From: Caldisericales bacterium | GTDB lineage: Bacteria > Caldisericota > Caldisericia > Caldisericales > Caldisericaceae | Assembly (NCBI GenBank): GCA_015485995.1 | Contig: WFSP01000080.1 | Location: 1 to 42,293 of the forward strand | Direction of reading: 5' to 3' | DNA length: 42,293 bases | Shown here: piece after piece, positions 15,910 to 22,523 of the stretch | How the letters are laid out: each line of letters starts with the position of its first letter | Position numbering within the stretch: the stretch's first letter is position 1 | Program-made: the position numbers and the translations under genes | Notes under the pieces: generated by a model | What the model saw: the letters and a program-made list of their open reading frames with translations, nothing else | What the model was told of the DNA's origin: nothing | The model's database searches: none

Positions 15910-17552
15910 AAGTTAATCACCTCTATTCCGTCTGTTGAATTGTCATTATTATTTCTGATTATCTGCATCTGGGGATATGCAGTATTGCGCGTTGAGAATA
16001 TTGCCCATTTCGACAGTAGGATCGAGAGGTCTCCGTTTGTACGCCAGTATTTATCAGCAAGCATTACTCTTGCCGTATTTTTGATTCTGTCCAGGTCAAA
16101 CTTCTTCAGTAGCTCCTTTACTGCCTTGCCTTCCCTTGCAAAGAACGCCCTGGGTTGTTTGTTAAATTCTTCTTCCGGCATTTTCTTCAGCTCAAGCCAG
16201 AACCAGCGTACAAGTTCAAGCGTATTTTTGTTTGGCGGCTCTTCGTTCTTTGCCTTCTTTACGAGCTCCTTCCAACTGCTCTGCGCAATGCGGAACTTCT
16301 TTTTATCTTTTTCCACGGCAAAGTATTTTCTCTTCATTGCGTGTGCAGCGGCAGGGATTTCGCCTTTGCCGGAATTCAGCACGATAATACTTTCCCCTTC
16401 TATCGTGGAATTTTCAAGCAGGCCCTTTGCAAGGCCTATTCTGTTCCCTTTAATGAGGTCAGTCGGCTTTAAGTCTGTGCGCTTTTCACGTCCTACTGCT
16501 TTAATGACAAAAGCAGTACTCCGTCCGTTTCTCTTTTTCTCCATTTCCCAGACGATTACATCCTCAACTGTAAAGTGCTGAGAAATGGCACTCTGCACTT
16601 TAAATATTTCAGTCGGCTCGTATACGATGAAGTAGAGGTGTGCATTCTCCTTTGCAACGCGAAACAATTCTGAAATAACCTCTCCAATATTGACTCCTGT
16701 TGCAAAGTCTGCTATAATGACGTCTGAAGATGCTTCTGGCAGATTTGTGAGCGATTGCGGCAGGTTGCCGTTCACAAGGCTTTTTACAAAGGGCGCTGGT
16801 TCTGCAGCGTCCTTTCTCTTTTCTGTCTCCTCGATAACCTTTGCCTTCTCGTAAACGGTTTTAACGCCCACTTCTCCTCTTTTTGCCTTTTCCCACGCTT
16901 CCTTTATTTTGGGATGTTTTTCTGCAACTTGCTTTATCTTCTTTGCCCTTTCTACCGTTGCGTGCCCTATGCCTACTCTTTTTGCTGCTTCGCGGGACGC
17001 CAACTTTTCGTTAGGGGGGGGTTGGGTGCCTGCCTCCGGATCCTCGATTTCCTCCGCGGAGGAAATCGAGCGGATGCCCATAAAATCTGCTTTTCTCATT
17101 TTGAGAATTTCCTGGTTTTCCTCGGCATTTTTCAGGTTTTTCATCTTTCTAATTTTTCCCTCTTCTGCGAGCACCTTTTCATATTCAAGTGCAATCTCTG
17201 CTTTCTGTGCAGCGTTGAGGTGCCTTCTGCTCGTGTTAATCTGGATAATAAAGATCTTTACCTGTATGCGGAGCTCCTCCTTGCTGCAGTCTTCCCCGCA
17301 CTCCTCGTGGAACGTCCTCACGTCGACAGGTACAGAGGCAAGGTTAAGTTCCTTTGCAATCTGCAGCCTCGTGTATCCGTCTATTACCGTACCGTCGGGC
17401 AGGGTGAGGATGCAGGAAATGTACGGATCAAACCCCCGCTCCTTAATGGATTCCTTCAAGCGCTTGTAGTCGTCCTCGGATGGACGCGGGATAAGGCTTA
17501 AAAACTCTTCGTCAATCTTTAAGTCACTTATTTTCTTGTATTGTATAAACAT
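15906..17552 (-). CDS. ParB-like domain fused to degenerate DNA-methyltransferase-like domain
   Basis: A 548-residue protein. Residues ~5-80 are ParB/Srx-like (ILTLPDGTVIDGYTRLQIAK). A helical part and a helix-turn-helix follow (LASREAAKRVGIGHATVERA, 184-203). From ~260 it aligns with N4/N6-adenine methylases (GNLPQSLTNLPEASSDVIIA; ELFRVAKENAHLYFIVYEP). The catalytic DPPY site reads ADFATG, and the SAM-binding DPFxGSG site reads VLNSGKGE, so methylation is unlikely. The C-terminal ~100 residues hold YWRTNGDLSILLSKW, a pattern I cannot assign. AGGAGGCAAAG precedes ATG. It is first in the replication operon. Confidence 0.75.
   Translation of the reverse strand: MFIQYKKISDLKIDEEFLSLIPRPSEDDYKRLKESIKERGFDPYISCILTLPDGTVIDGYTRLQIAKELNLASVPVDVRTFHEECGEDCSKEELRIQVKIFIIQINTSRRHLNAAQKAEIALEYEKVLAEEGKIRKMKNLKNAEENQEILKMRKADFMGIRSISSAEEIEDPEAGTQPPPNEKLASREAAKRVGIGHATVERAKKIKQVAEKHPKIKEAWEKAKRGEVGVKTVYEKAKVIEETEKRKDAAEPAPFVKSLVNGNLPQSLTNLPEASSDVIIADFATGVNIGEVISELFRVAKENAHLYFIVYEPTEIFKVQSAISQHFTVEDVIVWEMEKKRNGRSTAFVIKAVGREKRTDLKPTDLIKGNRIGLAKGLLENSTIEGESIIVLNSGKGEIPAAAHAMKRKYFAVEKDKKKFRIAQSSWKELVKKAKNEEPPNKNTLELVRWFWLELKKMPEEEFNKQPRAFFAREGKAVKELLKKFDLDRIKNTARVMLADKYWRTNGDLSILLSKWAIFSTRNTAYPQMQIIRNNNDNSTDGIEVINL
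17043..17070. repeat. 28-bp perfect palindrome inside the ParB-like gene
   Basis: Centre CTCCGCGGAG; arms extend without mismatch from CTCGATTTCC to GGAAATCGAG. It encodes residues near RSISSAEEIED. It could be a binding site for the protein itself or a small palindromic insertion; function unknown. Confidence 0.8.
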
Positions 17553-17583
17553 CTTTGCCTCCTTCTATCAAATCTATTTTTTA

Positions 17584-17589
17584 GTTATG
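17584..17589 (-). promoter_or_regulatory. -10 box of the replication operon
   Basis: CATAAC on the minus strand, 32 nt before the start codon. No convincing -35 lies 17 bp upstream. The IS-like remnant begins about 25 bp away and may have replaced it. Confidence 0.4.
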
Positions 17590-17616
17590 AAAATTTTGCC
17601 AATTTTTGTTATCGTG

Positions 17617-17809
17617 CCCCCCACAAGACACCTTCCTTCAGGTGGGGATATTTGATTTTTTCGCATGTTGTATTACAATCTTGGTGGAATACGCCTGTCG
17701 AGTATGCAATGCATACGCTGAAGCAGGAACCAGCGGGAAGCCGTGAGGCATTACCGCTCCCTGAAAACCAAAGGGAATCCTCTTCGTTTGCGGAGAGGGG
17801 GAGGTCAAC
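17617..17809 (+). mobile_element. IS200/IS605-type element remnant (non-autonomous)
   Basis: About 190 bp with no intact gene. The right part (17775-17809) reads GAATCCTCTTCGTTTGCGGA then GAGGGGGAGGTCAAC, an 8-bp hairpin (CCTCTTCG with CGGAGAGG) of the type that ends IS605/TnpB elements. Upstream, AATACGCCTGTCGAGTATGC and GAAGCAGGAACCAGCGGGAA look like the 3' end of a tnpB with its guide RNA. A left-end-like hairpin CCCCAC ... GTGGGG starts at 17619. Assignment is from memory of such ends. Confidence 0.5.
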
Positions 17810-17842
17810 AAAAAAAGACACGGAGGATTTCCGTGTCTTTTC
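17810..17842 (-). terminator. intrinsic terminator
   Basis: GACACGGA, 5-nt loop, TCCGTGTC, then T7 on the minus strand; probably ends the 17972-18451 transcript. Confidence 0.75.
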
Positions 17843-17971
17843 CCATTCTCCTCCTTAGTAAGCAAACCATCTTTTTTGTACGTGTACGCTGGGCTTTTTT
17901 GAATAGGAGGTTTTGCTCTGCGTACAACAGGCCTTATTTTTAACGCCTTCAACGGGCTCAGAAATTCAAAA

Positions 17972-18451
17972 TCATCTGCTATCATCATCAAATATATTTG
18001 TGTTATCTATATCTTCACCATCGTCACTATTGAATTCATCATCATACGTATCGACGTCATTGTCAAAAGGATTGTCTGGTATAATTGGTGAATCTTTATC
18101 CAATTCATCCAGAATGTTAAACATATTATCATCTGGTGGCGGGATAGTTACGCCATTTTCAATACATTTCTGAAGAAATTTAATTGCCTTTCTGTTCAAC
18201 ACTTCCAACGCTTTATCACCATTTATCAACTCAATTTGATCTCGAACACGGGCCTTTATCCTTTGATCTATCTTATAAATTTCTTTATACGTGATATATT
18301 TTCCATCGTCTGTTGGTACAAACCTATAAGGGAATCTGTCTAAAATAAGGTCTGGAACTTCACACAGCAAAATTGATTCACTATTTGTAAGGTTGTACTT
18401 TTCTTTTAACTTTTTTATCGCCTCTTCATATTTTTCTGGCATCATATCCAC
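17972..18451 (-). CDS. unknown protein with acidic tail
   Basis: About 159 residues from GTG 18451 (AAAGGAG five bases upstream; GTG 18457 and ATG 18445 are alternatives). The helical N-terminal part (YEEAIKKLKEKYNLTNSESI) is followed by a basic middle part and a strongly acidic C-terminus rich in Asp (FDNDVDTYDDEFNSDDGED). Such tails often mimic DNA or recruit partners, but no family is recognised. It has its own promoter (18512-18539) with a normal -10 box. Confidence 0.6.
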   Translation of the reverse strand: MDMMPEKYEEAIKKLKEKYNLTNSESILLCEVPDLILDRFPYRFVPTDDGKYITYKEIYKIDQRIKARVRDQIELINGDKALEVLNRKAIKFLQKCIENGVTIPPPDDNMFNILDELDKDSPIIPDNPFDNDVDTYDDEFNSDDGEDIDNTNIFDDDSR

Positions 18452-18511
18452 TTTCACTCCTTTTCTCCCTGTTCTGCATTATTAAAAAAATTTTTCGTAC
18501 TTCCAATTTTT

Positions 18512-18539
18512 ATTCTATGTAATTTTTCTAATTTGTCAA
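18512..18539 (-). promoter_or_regulatory. promoter of the 17972-18451 gene
   Basis: On the minus strand: TTGACA, 16 bp, TAGAAT, a standard sigma-70/sigma-A type promoter. Confidence 0.65.
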
Positions 18540-18598
18540 TAGGTAAAATCGCATATATATGGTTTGTTTCCCTCACGGAGGAAACCTAACGGTAAACT

Positions 18599-18626
18599 AA
18601 AAGAAAAGGTGCCTTTACGGCACCTT
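18599..18626 (-). terminator. terminator after the ERF gene
   Basis: AAGGTGCC, 5-nt loop, GGCACCTT followed by TTCTTTT on the minus strand. Confidence 0.8.
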
Positions 18627-18652
18627 AAAATCTCTCAAAAATTGTTAAATTT

Positions 18653-19306
18653 TTAGGCATGCGCTGAAATAAGGTTTTCTATCTCTGTATTGAATTCTTT
18701 TACCGCTGCGAGGGTGTTTAATTTACCCTTATATTTGAGTGTCAACTTAGAGGCTTGTTCTGGATCTACTGTCTTGAGTTTATAAAAAAGTCTACGGGAT
18801 AGAGCTTTTGCATTTTCAATTGCTGGTTCTGTTACAGTAGTACGATGGGAATGAGATTTTGAAGAAGAATGAAAACCTTCTTCATTTTCAGGGTCGTCAC
18901 CAGTCGGGACGAGGAATAAGTTCATGAATACATACTTTACTGCCCCTGTAATTGCTTTATAAATTCCCTTGTCTCCGTTGTCAGCTCCCTGGCCTATAAA
19001 AGAACCAGTGATTCTCTCTTCAGGATTCTCAACGAGGATAAAGGAATACTTTACCTCCACGGTCGTTAACACCCTGCCTTTTTCTCCAATTGGCATCATT
19101 TGCGGATTTGTTACATCCACTTTAAATATAACGCCGTGCTTTTTGAATAGCGGGTTGACGTACTCTTTTATCTTGCGCTCAGAAATGTACTTGTACCCCA
19201 TTTTTGAGTTTACGCCGTCTTTTTTCAGGTAGTCTGGGAGTTCATTCCAGACTTCCATAAGTACCTCATAGATACTTTTTAATGCTGCTTTTTTTGTGGT
19301 ACTCAT
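18653..19306 (-). CDS. ERF-family single-strand annealing protein
   Basis: A 217-residue protein with the ERF core: SIYEVLMEVWNELPDYLKKD, YKYISERKIKEYVNPLFKKH, ITGSFIGQGADNGDKGIYKA then ITGAVKYVFMNLFLVPTGDD. ERF proteins anneal complementary single strands in RecA-independent recombination on phages and plasmids. The C-terminal ~70 residues form a separate helical part. GGAGGTGAAGT precedes ATG. A RecB/Cas4-like nuclease gene lies 1 kb away, which together would make an exonuclease-annealase pair. Confidence 0.85.
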   Translation of the reverse strand: MSTTKKAALKSIYEVLMEVWNELPDYLKKDGVNSKMGYKYISERKIKEYVNPLFKKHGVIFKVDVTNPQMMPIGEKGRVLTTVEVKYSFILVENPEERITGSFIGQGADNGDKGIYKAITGAVKYVFMNLFLVPTGDDPENEEGFHSSSKSHSHRTTVTEPAIENAKALSRRLFYKLKTVDPEQASKLTLKYKGKLNTLAAVKEFNTEIENLISAHA

Positions 19307-19381
19307 ACTTCACCTCCTTGGTTTAGTTTTGTGTAAGTTTTGCAGAGAATTTGTTTTGTTTTCAAAAGTGGGATAGAGATT

Positions 19382-19415
19382 AAAAAAAGGAAGGGAAAAT
19401 AATAACCCTTCCTTT
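19382..19415 (-). terminator. terminator overlapping the stop of the 19414 gene
   Basis: AAAGGAAGGG ... CCCTTCCTTT followed by T7 on the minus strand; its first arm begins within the stop codon. Confidence 0.8.
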
Positions 19416-20184
19416 ACTGAGCCGCAAGCGCTGCAACGGCCTTTTGCAGCTTCTTTTGAGCGGTCTTCGATTTGATCACTTTTCCCATATCCAGGTATAT
19501 GAGGAAGATTTTGATAAACGTCTTCTGGGCTTGTGCAGATACGAGGGCATTTTTGATTACCTCTTTTTTATCCTGCTTACTGTAGTACACGTGGAGGTAT
19601 GCTTTGCAGGAGTTCACGTAGTCGCTTTCTCCGTATGCCCTGAACTTTTTCTTCAGCTGTACAAATGTTTCAGTGCCATTGTCAAATTCAATGAAATACA
19701 CATTTTCGCCGCGCTCGATATATACATCAGGCCTAATATTTCCTATATTGAATTCTGTGTTCAAAGCAGTAATACGTCCGATTTCACTTTCTCTTAGAAG
19801 TGATTCTGCAACACCAAGCCCGTGTATAACGCTTTTCACGGTGAAAAGCGGGACTTTCACTTGCCTTACTTTGTTTTTTTCAAGCAAGGAAGCTCCTTTT
19901 TTGTCAATCCAGAATATGAACTGTGATTGCTGGGATAATCGCCCACCTTCAAGATACCCGTGCAGATACAACCATTTTAGAACCTTTGTTCTTGTGGAAA
20001 GATTCGCCCACCTCAAAACCTGATCTTTAGTTGCATACTGTACGAACTTGAAAAGATACAATGCTGTAAGTGCACCGCGGGGCAAGTCGTCCTCCTCCTG
20101 GAATATGGGGACTTTCTTGTTCTCTTCCCTTTCAATCTTGTACCGCTCATCAACGCTGGTGGCATATAAGAGTTGCGTGCTCAT
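19414..20184 (-). CDS. replication-relaxation family-like protein
   Basis: About 256 residues from ATG 20184 (GGGAGGTGG upstream). A winged-helix part (LYLFKFVQYATKDQVLRWAN ... KVLKWLYLHGYLEGGRLSQQ) is followed by a nuclease-like core: NIRPDVYIERGENVYFIEFD, then NGTETFVQLKKKFRAYGE. This order (wHTH, 'PD', 'E-D-GT', 'K..aY') fits the Replic_Relax group found on mobilisable Gram-positive plasmids. A role in DNA transfer or replication control is inferred. No classical relaxase is seen in the window. Confidence 0.65.
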   Translation of the reverse strand: MSTQLLYATSVDERYKIEREENKKVPIFQEEDDLPRGALTALYLFKFVQYATKDQVLRWANLSTRTKVLKWLYLHGYLEGGRLSQQSQFIFWIDKKGASLLEKNKVRQVKVPLFTVKSVIHGLGVAESLLRESEIGRITALNTEFNIGNIRPDVYIERGENVYFIEFDNGTETFVQLKKKFRAYGESDYVNSCKAYLHVYYSKQDKKEVIKNALVSAQAQKTFIKIFLIYLDMGKVIKSKTAQKKLQKAVAALAAQ

Positions 20185-20206
20185 ATTACCACCTCCCCTC
20201 TCTTTT

Positions 20207-20249
20207 GTATTCACAAAAGTTCATTAAAAAGTCAAACTTTTTTGAATAC
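20207..20249. promoter_or_regulatory. divergent overlapping promoters in a 43-bp imperfect palindrome
   Basis: GTATTC (20207-20212) and GAATAC (20244-20249) are the ends of a palindrome and also the -10 boxes of two opposite promoters. Minus strand: TTGACT, 17 bp, GAATAC. Plus strand: TTCATT, 18 bp, GAATAC. AAAAGTT and AACTTTT lie inside. One regulator could control both the 19414 and 20278 genes. Confidence 0.55.
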
Positions 20250-20277
20250 TTATTTAAACATTTATAGGAGGTGAAAT

Positions 20278-21210
20278 ATGGAAGTAAAAGAAAAAACAGA
20301 AATAAGAACCACCTTGTTAAACGCTCACTTTCATTGTCCTTACAGGTACAAAAGAATAGTGGAGGAAGGAGGGTTAGAGAAAACAGAGGCAATGGCGAAA
20401 GGCACACGCGTGCACGCTGCGCTTTCTGAAATTAACAAAGGGCAGGAAGTAGACATAGAGGAAATTCCAAGAGAGGAAAGAATGCTCATAAGAAATGCAA
20501 CTACGTTCCAAACAGAAAATCCAATCGTGGAAGTCTCTATGAATATTCCTATATCGAGTGAATTTACTCTTGAGGGAACGGCAGACGTAGTCGTAGCGCA
20601 GAGAAACCTCATTCACGATTACAAGACAGGGTATGTAACGTATCCTGCAAAGGCGTCTCTGCAGCTATTTCTCTACTTCTACCTCTTCCATCATACAGTC
20701 CAGAAGCTCCCAAGCGGCGTCCTTACGTTTGAATTTGTGAGGACGGGCAGAAAAGAAACGGTTAAACTTCCCGCCGACAAAATCCTTGAGGTTGCTGAGA
20801 AAGGCATAGAGGACTTCCTCAAGGATACTACTTTTGAGCCGCGGTTGAACCCTTTCTGCAAGTACTGCCCTTACGCCTTTGAGTGCCCTTTGATCCGCAA
20901 CATAATTAAACACGGAAAAGGGCCTGCAAAAAAGTTTGCAGCGGAAGTCCTGAGGTACCAGATTACTCGGGCGCTTGCAGACGTCGACGAAAGCGGAGTT
21001 GATAAATTAGGGCATGCAGAGGTGTACGTGCGGGAAAAAGAAGTACAGAAGTTAGATGTCCAGGAAGCAGTCAGCATAATGACGCCTGAAGAGGTAATAA
21101 ATGCCGTTTCTGCCCTGGACGTTAGAAAAGTGCCTGACATTGTTAAGACGCTTGCTCTAAAAGACTTTACGAGAAAAGAGGTGGTTCTTGGCTACGACGT
21201 AACTAAATGA
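20278..21210 (+). CDS. RecB/Cas4-like PD-(D/E)XK nuclease with iron-sulfur cysteines
   Basis: A 310-residue nuclease. His46 lies in KGTRVHAALSE, Asp103 in LEGTADVVV, Asp114 and Lys116 in IHDYKTGY, and Gln129 in ASLQLFLYFYLF, together the full RecB-type active site. Cys20 (FHCPYRYKR) and Cys194/197/203 (PFCKYCPYAFECPL) form the four-cysteine Fe-S set of the Cas4/AddB type. The C-terminal ~90 residues are extra. It would act as a DNA exonuclease, plausibly making ends for the ERF annealase encoded divergently. AGGAGGTGAAAT precedes ATG. No CRISPR array or cas gene is in the window. Confidence 0.85.
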   Translation: MEVKEKTEIRTTLLNAHFHCPYRYKRIVEEGGLEKTEAMAKGTRVHAALSEINKGQEVDIEEIPREERMLIRNATTFQTENPIVEVSMNIPISSEFTLEGTADVVVAQRNLIHDYKTGYVTYPAKASLQLFLYFYLFHHTVQKLPSGVLTFEFVRTGRKETVKLPADKILEVAEKGIEDFLKDTTFEPRLNPFCKYCPYAFECPLIRNIIKHGKGPAKKFAAEVLRYQITRALADVDESGVDKLGHAEVYVREKEVQKLDVQEAVSIMTPEEVINAVSALDVRKVPDIVKTLALKDFTRKEVVLGYDVTK

Positions 21211-21211
21211 A

Positions 21212-21244
21212 AACTAAGCGAGAACGAAACGTTCTCGCTTAGTT
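21212..21244. terminator. bidirectional terminator after the nuclease gene
   Basis: A 15-bp perfect stem (AACTAAGCGAGAACG and its inverse) with an AAA loop, followed by GTTT. Confidence 0.8.
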
Positions 21245-21283
21245 GTTTGAAAAAGCTTTGTAACAGTATTATATACAGAAATG

Positions 21284-21495
21284 CAAAAAAAGTTAGGGTA
21301 GGAAATTCCTACCCTAAAGAATTGTTATTAAAAGGGGTTGGACAGGAGACTGAAGATTTCTCCTCAGCCTGATCCCATCCTGTTATTTTGCCGGGCATGC
21401 CACCCGGCTCAGGTGCGGTCCAGGAAAAAATCCAGGACGCTCGCACCAAAAAGCCGGGCAACATTGCAACGCCCAGCAAATCCCCTTATTTATCT
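21284..21495 (-). ncRNA. candidate structured non-coding RNA, about 210 nt
   Basis: Bounded by a promoter (21502-21530) and a perfect 12-bp terminator stem with T7 (21284-21317). No ribosome site or convincing ORF lies inside. By-eye folding gives AGGGG with CCCCU closing the body, then UUUGCUGGGC with GCCCGGCAAA (10 bp). Inside that come GCCCGGC with GCCGGGU, GGUGCG with CGCACC, and GUCCUGG with CCUGGAC. A second arm has ACAGGA with UCCUGU enclosing CUGAGGA-GAAA-UCUUCAG, a stem capped by a GNRA tetraloop. I match it to no known RNA class; 6S RNA was considered. It fills the gap between two genes. Confidence 0.65.
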
Positions 21496-21501
21496 GAAAA
21501 G

Positions 21502-21530
21502 GTTATGCAAATACCTTTAAAATCTGTAAA
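21502..21530 (-). promoter_or_regulatory. promoter of the structured RNA
   Basis: On the minus strand: TTTACA, 17 bp, CATAAC, directly after the terminator of the 21569 gene. Confidence 0.65.
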
Positions 21531-21534
21531 CCAT

Positions 21535-21560
21535 AAAAAAGGCAGGCAAATTGCCTGCCT
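21535..21560 (-). terminator. terminator after the 21569 gene
   Basis: GGCAGGC, 5-nt loop, GCCTGCC followed by T6 on the minus strand. Confidence 0.85.
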
Positions 21561-21568
21561 TGAAGTTG

Positions 21569-21901
21569 TTACTCTTCCTCCTCTAAGTCTTCCTCCTCTA
21601 AGTCTTTGTAGTCTGGAAAGTACTTCTTGAGGAGATCACTGTCTCCGCTTGCGAGAATTTCTTGGAGCGCTTCCTCTTCAGTAACGACTTCTGCGTAGTC
21701 TCTTTCACCCTGCCAGTTGCTGCCGTAGATGATGACAAACCTGCCGTCTTTCAGCTTTGTAATCCCCTTATGGTGTCCAGTGCTTCCGCACGTCCAGTTA
21801 CGTCCATCCCAGTAGTCTAAGGCATCGTTGTACTTCACTCTGCTGATGATTTCGTTACCGTCGTAAACTGGCACTTTATACACTTTCTTTTCTTCTGCCA
21901 T
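21569..21901 (-). CDS. unknown small protein with acidic tail
   Basis: A 110-residue protein with a beta-rich core (KGITKLKDGRFVIIYGSNWQ; VTEEEALQEILASGD) and a C-terminus of Glu and Leu (DLEEEDLEEEE). The motif DALDYWDGRNWTCGSTG may be a small ligand-binding or structural turn. No family is recognised. It is a single-gene unit with promoter 21927-21955 and the standard AGGAGGTGAAGT leader end. Confidence 0.7.
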   Translation of the reverse strand: MAEEKKVYKVPVYDGNEIISRVKYNDALDYWDGRNWTCGSTGHHKGITKLKDGRFVIIYGSNWQGERDYAEVVTEEEALQEILASGDSDLLKKYFPDYKDLEEEDLEEEE

Positions 21902-21926
21902 ACTTCACCTCCTATTGTTTTTGTAG

Positions 21927-21955
21927 GTAATGAAAATATACTATGATTTCAGCAA
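21927..21955 (-). promoter_or_regulatory. promoter of the 21569-21901 gene
   Basis: On the minus strand: TTGCTG, 17 bp, CATTAC. Confidence 0.55.
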
Positions 21956-21984
21956 AATAAAAAATGGAGTGTATTTACACTCCA
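21956..21984 (-). terminator. terminator after the 22008 gene
   Basis: GGAGTGTA ... TACACTCC, then ATTTTTTATTTT on the minus strand. The next promoter begins within this tail. Confidence 0.8.
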
Positions 21985-22007
21985 AAGAAGTGAAGTAATA
22001 CAGTTTC

Positions 22008-22376
22008 CTATGTGATGATAACAACAGCCTTCGCCACGTCCTTCGCCGTATCCTTTATCTTTTCCTCTGCTTTTTGTATGCTTTCCTGCACGTACTCCTC
22101 TGAGGTTATACTTTCCGTGCTGGAAGACGATTCCGACAGTTGAGCATCGTAGCTTTGTTCTATGGATGTTGACAGCTCCATTATTTGCTGCTGCATTTCC
22201 TGCATCATGTCGCCTGTTGAATCCTGTGAAGCGCCTCCCATTGCTTCACCGCTTCCAGCAGAAATTCCTCCCATTGCGTCCATTCCCATTCTCATAGCTC
22301 CTCCTGCAATTTTTTCATTTGCCTGCCGCATATTTTGCTCCATTCTCATATACGCCATGTCAGTTTCGTAGCTCAC
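22008..22376 (-). CDS. unknown low-complexity protein
   Basis: About 122 residues from GTG 22376 (GGAGGTGG upstream; the ATG at 22391 is inside that site). The protein is Met/Gly/Ser/Gln-rich in the middle (MRMGMDAMGGISAGSGEAMG; MMQEMQQQIMELSTSIEQSY) with helical, probably coiled-coil flanks and a C-terminal Lys/Ala helix. No family is recognised. Its ~95-nt leader carries a strong hairpin (22401-22435), unlike most units here. Confidence 0.65.
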   Translation of the reverse strand: MSYETDMAYMRMEQNMRQANEKIAGGAMRMGMDAMGGISAGSGEAMGGASQDSTGDMMQEMQQQIMELSTSIEQSYDAQLSESSSSTESITSEEYVQESIQKAEEKIKDTAKDVAKAVVIIT

Positions 22377-22400
22377 TTTAACCACCTCCATTGCTAAAAT

Positions 22401-22435
22401 GATTCCCCCGCATGGGTTTTTACGCAGGGGGAATC
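22401..22435 (-). promoter_or_regulatory. leader hairpin before the 22008-22376 gene
   Basis: GATTCCCCC with GGGGGAATC (9 bp) continued by GCGT with ATGC, between the promoter and the ribosome site. It has only ATTTTAG after it, so it could be an attenuator, a stability element or a protein site. Confidence 0.55.
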
Positions 22436-22476
22436 AAAAATTTGTTATCATAAATAAAAAATTTGTTCCTAATACA

Positions 22477-22505
22477 GTTATGAAAAAAGGCAGGTTTTTT
22501 GTCAA
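22477..22505 (-). promoter_or_regulatory. promoter nested in a terminator hairpin
   Basis: On the minus strand: TTGACA, 17 bp, CATAAC. The TTGACA is the loop of the terminator GGCAGG ... CCTGCC that ends the upstream operon. Confidence 0.7.
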
Positions 22506-22511
22506 CCTGCC
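22483..22511 (-). terminator. terminator of the 22524-24307 operon
   Basis: GGCAGG, loop with TTGACA, CCTGCC, then T6 on the minus strand; overlaps the next promoter. Confidence 0.75.
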
Positions 22512-22523
22512 TTAAAAGATTTT

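Noticed and set aside
16755..17501. 248-codon plus-strand ORF opposite the ParB-like gene
   Set aside because: Cys/Phe/Leu-rich antisense frame without a start signal; a shadow of the minus-strand gene.
17638..17991. 117-codon minus-strand ORF overlapping the end of the 17972 gene
   Set aside because: No ribosome site; it runs through a strong terminator and the IS-like remnant, so at most its first ~40 codons could be a remnant of a real gene.
20278..21210. Cas4 as part of a CRISPR system
   Set aside because: The nuclease has Cas4-like motifs, but there is no repeat-spacer array and no other cas gene; the three 22-bp repeats at 13579 have no spacers and look like iterons.
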